Positions 33,160-39,126 of a stretch of 39,126 nucleotides of DNA are shown piece by piece (within the stretch, counting starts at the first letter, position 1; each line of letters opens with the position of its first letter). The DNA lies in contig JAOTVV010000028.1 in assembly GCA_029863245.1 (NCBI GenBank), forward strand, positions 1 to 39,126, read 5' to 3'. Under the pieces are notes generated by a model. The model worked only from the letters and a program-made list of their open reading frames with translations. It did not search any database and was not told the origin of the DNA. A program made the position numbers and the translations under genes. Source of the stretch: Gemmatimonadota bacterium. GTDB lineage: Bacteria > Gemmatimonadota > Gemmatimonadetes > Gemmatimonadales > GWC2-71-9.

Positions 33160-34770
33160 TCACACGATTCTCCGCCTCGTCGGATCCCACGTCACCTTCC
33201 GGCCTTCCTTGAACGAGCGTGTGGCCATGTGGCACGTGATGGCTTCCTCGAACGCCCGGTCGATGTTGCAGCTCGTCTCACCGCCGTTGCGGATCACGTC
33301 CAGCCATTCTCCGATCAGCAGGTGATAGGCCGACACGCGCCGGCCACCGCGATACGTGTACAGCAGGCCGCGGCTCACGAAGTACTCCTCGGTGGCGGAC
33401 GTCACGGCATCGATGCCCTTGAAGCCCGGTCGGTAGGTGAACATCGCCCGGGACGTGTCGATGACCCCGTCCTCGATCTTCTTCTTGTAGCGGGTGGAGT
33501 CCGAATCTGCCGTGACCGTGAGCGACCCGCTCACCCGCATGGTGGCGTCATGGCCCATGAACGCGAGCCCGCGATAGTTGCCGTTGGCGAGCGTCGCGCT
33601 GTACACGAACGTGAGCTCGCGGTCCGGATACTCGTAGACGGCCTGGAACACGTCCGGCACGTCTCGGCCATCCTTGAAGTAGTAGAGCCCGCCTGACGCG
33701 ACGCAGGACTTGGGGATCCCCACCTGCAAGATCTGGTTCACGCCGTCGTACTCGTGCGAGAGGAGATCGCCGGAGAGACCCGTCCCGTAGTCGTACCAAC
33801 AGCGCCACCGGAAGAACCGCTCCAGGTTGAACGGCACCTTGTTGGGCGCAGGACCCTGGAACAGATCCCAGTCGATCGTCTGCGGATTGCCCTGTTCGTG
33901 GATGTCCCACACCCATGCACCCCACGGGGTGTTCCGGTTGGTCGTCCCCTCGACCAGGGTGATCGGTCCGAGGATGTTGGCGTCGATCACGTCGCGTGCT
34001 TTGTTGTGCGCCTCGGACTGGCGATTCTGGTGTCCGAGCTGGAACACGATGTCCGACGGCTTGACCGCATCATAGACGGCACGTGCCTCCTCTTCCGTGC
34101 GCGTCAGGCATTTCTCACAGTAGACGTGTACCCCTTCGGCTACGGCTGCCGTGGTCATGAGCGAGTGCCAGTGGTCGGGCGTGGCGATGATCACGGCGTC
34201 CACGTCGCCGCTCTGGAGTAGGTCGGCGTAGTGACGGTACCGCTTGGCCGGCGGGTTGGCGCCACCGCCGCCGGGACGCACGTCCACCTGCGATGCGGCG
34301 ATCCCGCGATCGGCCCGGACGTCGAACACATCGCATACCGCCGTGATGGCAACGTTCAGGTCCTCCTGGGAGAGATAGACCTCGAGCGCCTTGTTCGCGG
34401 GATTCTCCGCGGCGCTCTTTCGCTGCTCCTCCACCCAGTCGGGATGCGCGAAACCGGCGTGCCGTATTAGCGATTCGCCCTCGCCCCCGAACCCGATGAT
34501 GCCAAGCCGTACCCGCTCGCTCGGCGGCTTGGATATGGCCTCGGGAATGAAGGCGGGCCCCTCGGTCACACCCAACTCCTCGAGAATCGCCCGCTTCTTG
34601 GTGTCGTCGGCCGCTCGCTTCCTGAGATAGTTGTACGCGAACGCCCCCACGAACGGCAGCGAGACCAACGCCTTGAGCATTCCGCGGCGGCTCGTCTCCC
34701 ACCCACCCGACGCCCCGGGTACGTCCTCGGGCTGCGCTTGCTTCTTCGGCTTGGTGTGTTCGTCAGTCAT
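33160..34770 (-). CDS. Tat-targeted Gfo/Idh/MocA oxidoreductase with DAVTSAT motif
   Basis: 536 residues. ATG 34770 has AGGAG ten bases upstream. Twin-arginine signal (ETSRRGMLKALVSLPFVGAF, Arg28-Arg29) without an obvious cleavage site, so perhaps a membrane anchor. Rossmann motif LGIIGFGGEGESLIRHA at about residue 90. The usual EKP motif is EKCLTRTEEEARAV, with Cys for Pro. The C-terminal domain carries CWYDYGTGLSGDLLSHEYDGVNQI. At residues 454-460 stands DAVTSAT, matching the D-[GA]-x-[ST]-[GS]-A-T pattern recognised by ApbE flavin transferases; apbE and doxX are directly upstream (13 bp to doxX). It may also be a structural sequence of this subfamily. Likely substrate: a sugar or glycoside oxidised at C3. 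Confidence 0.85.
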   Translation of the reverse strand: MTDEHTKPKKQAQPEDVPGASGGWETSRRGMLKALVSLPFVGAFAYNYLRKRAADDTKKRAILEELGVTEGPAFIPEAISKPPSERVRLGIIGFGGEGESLIRHAGFAHPDWVEEQRKSAAENPANKALEVYLSQEDLNVAITAVCDVFDVRADRGIAASQVDVRPGGGGANPPAKRYRHYADLLQSGDVDAVIIATPDHWHSLMTTAAVAEGVHVYCEKCLTRTEEEARAVYDAVKPSDIVFQLGHQNRQSEAHNKARDVIDANILGPITLVEGTTNRNTPWGAWVWDIHEQGNPQTIDWDLFQGPAPNKVPFNLERFFRWRCWYDYGTGLSGDLLSHEYDGVNQILQVGIPKSCVASGGLYYFKDGRDVPDVFQAVYEYPDRELTFVYSATLANGNYRGLAFMGHDATMRVSGSLTVTADSDSTRYKKKIEDGVIDTSRAMFTYRPGFKGIDAVTSATEEYFVSRGLLYTYRGGRRVSAYHLLIGEWLDVIRNGGETSCNIDRAFEEAITCHMATRSFKEGRKVTWDPTRRRIV

Positions 34771-34783
34771 GAGTTCTCTCTCC

Positions 34784-35323
34784 TCAGGCTCCGGCCTGCC
34801 CGAGCGCCGCGCGATCGGATTGACGTTTCCAAGGAAGCCACCGGTCGAGCCCAAACACCGTGCCGGTCGGGAAGGCGAGTAGGACCGCCAGGGCCGCCAG
34901 CTCGATCAGCACCTTGTTGACAACGAGATAGCTACCTTCCGTGGGCATCGAGTAAACGAAGCCCACGAAAGGCGGGGCCGCGATGTAGTACAGAAACAGC
35001 AGGACCATGCCCACGATCGTCGCGCTGCGGGTGAAGAGGCCAAGCATGAGCCCGATGCCGATGAGCAGCAGACCCCAGGCGTTGACATAGTCCACGATCG
35101 TGAGTGCGGTCGGGTTGGCCGCGATATCGGTGAAGATCCCAGCGAACCACCACTTCGACTCGGCCAGGTACCCTGCCGAGGTCCAGTAGGGGTTGGTCAA
35201 CTTGGCGAGACCCTCGTATAGGAAGTGCCACCCGATGAACATCCTGAGCAGTACCAGTACCGCTACTTGGAACGGGCTGTACCGATCCAGTGTCTCACTT
35301 CCGGCCCTCGTCGCTTCACGCAT
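34784..35323 (-). CDS. DoxX-family membrane protein
   Basis: 179 residues, four hydrophobic helices: FQVAVLVLLRMFIGWHFLYEGL, ALTIVDYVNAWGLLLIGIGL, IVGMVLLFLYYIAAPPFVGFV and VLIELAALAVLLAFPTG. The first helix with RMFIGWHFLYEGLAKLTNPY and the GLLLIGIGLMLGLFTRSA turn mark DoxX/DoxD proteins, which in some organisms form the membrane subunit of thiosulfate:quinone oxidoreductase and elsewhere of unknown redox complexes. The gene sits between apbE and the Tat-targeted oxidoreductase. ATG 35323 overlaps the apbE stop (TGATG); GGGGGAGG upstream suits this ATG better than the ATG at 35326. Confidence 0.88.
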   Translation of the reverse strand: MREATRAGSETLDRYSPFQVAVLVLLRMFIGWHFLYEGLAKLTNPYWTSAGYLAESKWWFAGIFTDIAANPTALTIVDYVNAWGLLLIGIGLMLGLFTRSATIVGMVLLFLYYIAAPPFVGFVYSMPTEGSYLVVNKVLIELAALAVLLAFPTGTVFGLDRWLPWKRQSDRAALGQAGA

Positions 35324-36366
35324 CATACCTCCCCCTCTTCTCCTCCGGTCACGGCTCCGGCGCTCTTCCACCCTCGGGATCGGCGCTGCCGTCCCTCCCG
35401 ATCGATGATCAGACATTCGCATCCCGGCAGTCCTTCGACGAACGGGATTCCGGCCGTCGGGCCCAGCACGAACACCGTCGTCGAGAGCGCGTCTGCCGCC
35501 ATAGCGGTCGGTGCCGTCACCGACACGCTGGCACACTCGTCGGGCGATTGGCCGGTCGTGCCGTCCACGATGTGGTGGATCAGCTGGTCACGGTCGAAGT
35601 AGTGCTCATACATCCCCGACGTCGCGACGGCACCGTCGCTGAGGTGAATCGTGTCGGGGTAGCTGCCATCCTTTGCGGGGTGTTGCACAGCGACGGTCCA
35701 CGGTCGTCGCCCCTGCTTCCGTCCGGAGGTACGGATGTCGCCCCCGGCGTTGATCAGGTGGTCATGGACCTTGTGGCGGCGCAGCACATCGGCGATCGCG
35801 TCGACGATGAACCCCTTGGCGATGCCGTCGAGCGTGATCCGCATGCCGGGTCGGGCAAAATTCACTCGCCGGCCATCCACGGCGACCCCGCTCGCCCCCA
35901 CCACCTCGAGCGCGTCCCGCATCTCCCCTGCCGTCGGCGTCCCCCCCGGGCTGGCCACGAAGAGGTCGAGTACCGGAGCGATCGACACGTCGAACGCGCC
36001 GCGGCTCAGCGTGTGATACACGAGGGAGCGCTCGACAACGCCCGCAAGCTCCGGTGGGGAGCCGTCCAGCCGTCCGTGCTCGTTCAGAGCGCTGATCGCC
36101 GAGTCGTGCTCGTAGCGACTGAAGATCGCGACCAGGCGGTCCATCTCCTCGAATGCCCGGCCGATGGCCTCTTCGGCACGGGCGGGTGATGGCGCGAGCG
36201 TCGATACCGAGACCAGCGTGCCCATCGAAGGACGCCGAGCCGTCACCATGTGGCTCCCGCGCCCGACGCGAGTCGACTCGGTGGCGACCCCGGGGTCGGC
36301 CACGCGCTCGAAGCCCAAGTGCTGGAGGGCGGCCAGTTTCCTGGCGATGTCCTGCGTGCGGTGCAT
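35323..36366 (-). CDS. apbE: FAD:protein FMN transferase ApbE-like
   Basis: 347 residues with ApbE motifs: RRPSMGTLVSVST, MDRLVAIFSRYEHDSAISALN, RGAFDVSIAPVLDLF, ITLDGIAKGFIVDAIADVL, HLINAGGDIRTSG, VATSGMYEHYFD and HHIVDGTTGQSPD. It attaches FMN by a phosphoester to Thr/Ser of target proteins with Mg2+, using FAD. Unlike most ApbE, no signal peptide or lipobox is seen: ATG 36366 begins MHRTQDIARKLAALQHLGF, with third-position GC as high as the rest, so the extension is coding. It would therefore act in the cytosol. A start at ATG 36249 (GGGAG upstream) is the alternative. First gene of a coupled apbE-doxX-oxidoreductase unit. Confidence 0.9.
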   Translation of the reverse strand: MHRTQDIARKLAALQHLGFERVADPGVATESTRVGRGSHMVTARRPSMGTLVSVSTLAPSPARAEEAIGRAFEEMDRLVAIFSRYEHDSAISALNEHGRLDGSPPELAGVVERSLVYHTLSRGAFDVSIAPVLDLFVASPGGTPTAGEMRDALEVVGASGVAVDGRRVNFARPGMRITLDGIAKGFIVDAIADVLRRHKVHDHLINAGGDIRTSGRKQGRRPWTVAVQHPAKDGSYPDTIHLSDGAVATSGMYEHYFDRDQLIHHIVDGTTGQSPDECASVSVTAPTAMAADALSTTVFVLGPTAGIPFVEGLPGCECLIIDREGRQRRSRGWKSAGAVTGGEEGEV

Positions 36367-36405
36367 ACGCACTCGTGATTTGGGTCGCTGGGAGTGAATG
36401 CAGCG

Positions 36406-36411
36406 AATATA
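36406..36411 (-). promoter_or_regulatory. candidate -10 box upstream of apbE
   Basis: TATATT on the minus strand in an AT-rich island (36400-36420) within otherwise GC-rich DNA, 40 bases before apbE ATG. No matching -35 hexamer was found. It suggests the apbE-doxX-oxidoreductase unit has its own promoter. Confidence 0.3.
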
Positions 36412-36470
36412 TCAGTTACGGGCGCGGATCGGCCAGCGAGCCCGGCAGGTCGCGCAGCCCATCCAGGCCG

Positions 36471-37463
36471 CTATTGCATGTCCGCGCTCAGCCGATTGCG
36501 AGTTCGCTCCAGCAGTCTGAGCGTCGCGCGAATCCCATCCGACTCGCTGAGCCGGTCCCCTTCGTATTCGATGCCGACGTATCCCCGGTAGCCCGCATCG
36601 AGCACGATCCGCAGCATCCGAAGGTAGTCAATGCCGGTCTCGTTCCCCTGATCGTCGAACTCGTGCGACTTGGCACTCACTGCCTTGGCGAACGGCATCA
36701 ACTCGGCAACACCCTTGTACCGGTCGTACGATTCGCCCTCCCCGATCTGGAAGTTGCCGAAATCCGGCAGCGTGCCGCAGCGTGGGTGGTTGACAGCGCG
36801 CATCACGCTCGCCAGCCACGCCCCGTTCGACGAGATGCCGCCGTGGTTCTCTACGATCACGTTGATGTCGCGGGTCGCCGCGAACTCGGTGAGGCGCCGC
36901 AGCCCATCGGCGGCCAGGTTGCGCTGCTCGTCCGGAGAGCCCTGTGACTGCGCGTTGACACGGATCGAATGGCATCCCAGAAAGCGCGCTGCATCCACCC
37001 ATCTGTAGTGGTTCTCGACCGCCCGCCTGCGGGCCGCGTCGTCGGGATCGCCGAGGGCCCCTTCCCCGTCACACATGATGAGGAGGCTCCGCACGCCGTG
37101 ATCGTCTGCTCGTCGTTTGAGCTCGTCGAGGTACTGCCGATCGTCCGCTTTGTCCTTGAAGAACGAGTTCACGTACTCGACGGCGTCCAGTCCATAGTCC
37201 GTCCGCGCTGCAGCGGAGAAACCGAGATGGTCCAGTTGGCCGGCACCGAGCGTGCGGTGGAGCGACCACTCAGCCAGCGAGATCCGATACAGCGGCGTTG
37301 TCGCGCCAGCGAACACCTCAGGGAGGGGCGCTGACCTTCGCTGGCACGCCATCGGGATTGCGGCGAGCGCCGAGAGGAGAAAAGTGCGTCGGTCGAGCCG
37401 CCCGGATTCGGCGGCGCGCCCCTCGTCCGACGGTTGCTCGCTGCCGCGTATTCGATCGATCAT
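36471..37463 (-). CDS. Tat-targeted sugar phosphate isomerase/epimerase-like lipoprotein
   Basis: 330 residues. Twin-arginine signal [19 protein letters not shown] (Arg25-Arg26), ending in a lipobox with Cys40, so a Tat-exported lipoprotein. The TIM-barrel (AP endonuclease 2 / xylose isomerase-like) follows: [67 protein letters not shown] (metal Glu), [13 protein letters not shown] (metal Asp), [16 protein letters not shown] (metal His) and [13 protein letters not shown] (last Glu). All metal ligands are present. Exported members of this family take part in 3-keto-glycoside cleavage; here it lies 104 bp upstream of apbE. Substrate not determined. Confidence 0.88.
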   Translation of the reverse strand: MIDRIRGSEQPSDEGRAAESGRLDRRTFLLSALAAIPMACQRRSAPLPEVFAGATTPLYRISLAEWSLHRTLGAGQLDHLGFSAAARTDYGLDAVEYVNSFFKDKADDRQYLDELKRRADDHGVRSLLIMCDGEGALGDPDDAARRRAVENHYRWVDAARFLGCHSIRVNAQSQGSPDEQRNLAADGLRRLTEFAATRDINVIVENHGGISSNGAWLASVMRAVNHPRCGTLPDFGNFQIGEGESYDRYKGVAELMPFAKAVSAKSHEFDDQGNETGIDYLRMLRIVLDAGYRGYVGIEYEGDRLSESDGIRATLRLLERTRNRLSADMQ

Positions 37464-37551
37464 CGTGACACCTTCCGCTCACGTCTTCGTCAAGATATCC
37501 GTCGGGCCGACAATCAGCCAGCGAATTCGCTCGATTGTGGGCGCGACCCCC

Positions 37552-39093
37552 CTACCGAGCCCTTCTCGGGTAGTCGGGCACGTCCTCCATGGACCACCGG
37601 ATGAAGTTTCTCAGGTCGTTGTTGGCGTTCCCCAGGTCCGGCTTCCGCAAGTACATCATGTGCCCGCTCTCGTACCAGGCGAAGCGGAAGCGATCGCGAA
37701 ACTCGCCGCCCGGCTGAAGGTGCGAGATCGTGTACGCGGCGCTGTAGTAGTCGGTCGCGGCATCGTAGTAGCCGCCCTGGATCAGGACCTTGAGATAGGG
37801 GTTATTCCGCATCGCCTGCCGCAACATCTCGCCGACATTCGCCGACTGGTCGCGGTTCCAGGGTCGGACGTTGCCCCACACGTTGTACTCGAGATCCGGG
37901 TTGTAGCGCAGCTCCTCCCTGAGGTAGCGGTTCACGGCATCGGCAAATGGGCCGTTCCAGTCGGCCATGGCCGGATCGTATTCCGGGTTCTCCCCCGCAG
38001 CGTCCAAATCCACGCCGAGGTACCGGCTGTCCAGGCGTCCGACGGTGAGGCGCTGGTCGCGGAGGAGTTCCTTCCAGAACCGGCGTGAGCTGATGCGGAG
38101 GTTGGTGGACGCCACGTAGTCCGCCGTGAGCCCGATGTATCGCGCTACGCGCACGGCCATCGCGTCGCGGGCCGTGTCGTCCAAGCGATCACCCTGCACC
38201 AGAGCCGCCAGGTACTCCCCCATCGCGAACCGCTCCACGTCGTCCAGAAGTGCCCTGAGCGGGCGCGACTGGAGATCGGCGGGGAGCTGCCGGTGGTACC
38301 ACGCCGTGGCCGCGAGGTGGGGAAGCGCCGTGGCGTAGGAGATGTCGTCGCCCTGATCCACGTCGAGCCCCGTCATCGAGACGAGGATAATGCCGTTCAG
38401 GTAGATCTGGTGCTCCCGCACCAGGTGACCCGCGAGCCCCGAGGCGCGAGTCGTTCCGTAGCTCTCACCGATCAGGAACTTGGGAGACATCCAGCGGTTC
38501 TTGCGCAGGATGTAGAGCCGGATGAACTCCGCCACCGACTGCACGTCGCTGAGCGTGCCGTGGTACTTGTGGAGGTCTTCCCCTTCCGTCATGCGGCTGA
38601 ATCCCGTGGCGACGGGGTCGATGTAGACGACGTCCGCTACGTCCAGGATCGATTGCGGGTTGTCTTCCAGGGCACCGGGTGGCCGGAGCGCAAACCCGTC
38701 GTCGTCGTAGACCACGCGGCGAGGACCGGTGTAGCCCATGTGCATCCACACCGAGGCGGTGCCTGGTCCGCCGTTGAACGAGAACACGAGCGGCCGAGCG
38801 CTGAGGTCGGTCACGCCGTCCCGCGTGTAGGCGACGTAGAACATCCTGGCCGTGAGCTTGCCGTCTTCACGGATCGGGAGCCAGCCGGCCTCGGCGGTGT
38901 AGCGCACCGACTGCCCGTTGATGCGCGCCGTGTGCTGGGTGACGACCGGCTCATCGGGCAGGAGTTCTGCCTCCTTGCCCGCTTTGTTGGCATTGCGCGG
39001 CGTCTCGCTCGGGGGCCCCTGGGCCGCCACGGGGACAGCGGCGAGGGCGAGCGCGCACATCGCGAAGATCGAGAGCACGCGTCCAGTCCTCAT
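37552..39093 (-). CDS. S10 family serine carboxypeptidase, exported
   Basis: 513 residues. ATG 39093 has GGAGG six bases upstream; signal peptide LSIFAMCALALAAVPVAAQ. Alpha/beta hydrolase fold of the S10 peptidases: PLVFSFNGGPGTASVWMHMG (oxyanion), VADVVYIDPVATGFSR, catalytic Ser in FLIGESYGTTRASGLA, Asp in VLIQGGYYDAATDYY and His in AWYESGHMMYLRKPD. It should remove C-terminal residues from peptides in the periplasm. Fourth exported peptidase-type enzyme in the window, with M24, M28 and the amidohydrolase. 88 bp upstream of the isomerase-like gene; the two may be independent. The window ends 33 bases upstream of its start. Confidence 0.95.
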   Translation of the reverse strand: MRTGRVLSIFAMCALALAAVPVAAQGPPSETPRNANKAGKEAELLPDEPVVTQHTARINGQSVRYTAEAGWLPIREDGKLTARMFYVAYTRDGVTDLSARPLVFSFNGGPGTASVWMHMGYTGPRRVVYDDDGFALRPPGALEDNPQSILDVADVVYIDPVATGFSRMTEGEDLHKYHGTLSDVQSVAEFIRLYILRKNRWMSPKFLIGESYGTTRASGLAGHLVREHQIYLNGIILVSMTGLDVDQGDDISYATALPHLAATAWYHRQLPADLQSRPLRALLDDVERFAMGEYLAALVQGDRLDDTARDAMAVRVARYIGLTADYVASTNLRISSRRFWKELLRDQRLTVGRLDSRYLGVDLDAAGENPEYDPAMADWNGPFADAVNRYLREELRYNPDLEYNVWGNVRPWNRDQSANVGEMLRQAMRNNPYLKVLIQGGYYDAATDYYSAAYTISHLQPGGEFRDRFRFAWYESGHMMYLRKPDLGNANNDLRNFIRWSMEDVPDYPRRAR

Positions 39094-39126
39094 CGATTCC
39101 TCCAAGTCGTGGTCCGCGGATCGGTG

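Overview
The window is 39 kb of GC-rich, gene-dense bacterial chromosome. It has no RNA genes, mobile elements or CRISPR. The large Ser/Thr kinase fused to a TolB/FlgO-like domain and TPRs, the many lipoproteins and Tat-exported enzymes, good Shine-Dalgarno sites and very high GC at third codon positions fit Gemmatimonadota best. This is an inference from gene style, not from a marker gene.

Layout. 1-4.6 kb: end of a LolA-like protein, a GIY-YIG-like protein, the kinase (-), and a DUF6116-like plus ProXp-ala-type deacylase pair (+). 4.6-10.3 kb (-): a run reading PP2C phosphatase, response regulator, MATE-like transporter, small membrane protein, DUF3047 protein, exported M24 peptidase. 10.5-14.8 kb (+): TPR/membrane protein, M28 peptidase and topoisomerase IB. 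14.8-17.2 kb (-): DEAD-box helicase and a kinase-like/BON fusion. 17.4-21.3 kb (+): aminotransferase, thiolase and CoA-transferase, probably one operon. 21.4-23 kb (-): two lipoproteins. 23.3-24.2 kb (+): exported MBL-fold hydrolase. 24.2-28.6 kb (-): GAF-GGDEF cyclase, MgtE, amidohydrolase lipoprotein.

28.8-39.1 kb (-) looks like an envelope sugar-processing region: a duplicated alpha/beta-barrel-like exported protein, a DUF1080 (3-keto-disaccharide hydrolase family) lipoprotein coupled to a Gfo/Idh/MocA oxidoreductase, a nucleoside-symporter-type MFS protein, a Tat-targeted Gfo/Idh/MocA oxidoreductase in an operon with DoxX and ApbE, a Tat-lipoprotein sugar isomerase/epimerase, and an S10 peptidase.

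The two most interesting signals are these. (1) The Tat-targeted oxidoreductase carries DAVTSAT, which resembles the sequence that ApbE modifies with FMN. It sits directly downstream of apbE and doxX, so the three could form a flavinylated exported sugar oxidoreductase that feeds electrons to a membrane protein. (2) Short tandem repeats of 7 bp (shared consensus GSGTRCA) or 8 bp lie just 3' of the stop codons of four unrelated genes, G-rich on the mRNA strand. There is also an exact TGTGA-N6-TCACA palindrome (CRP type) midway between two divergent genes at 23.1 kb.
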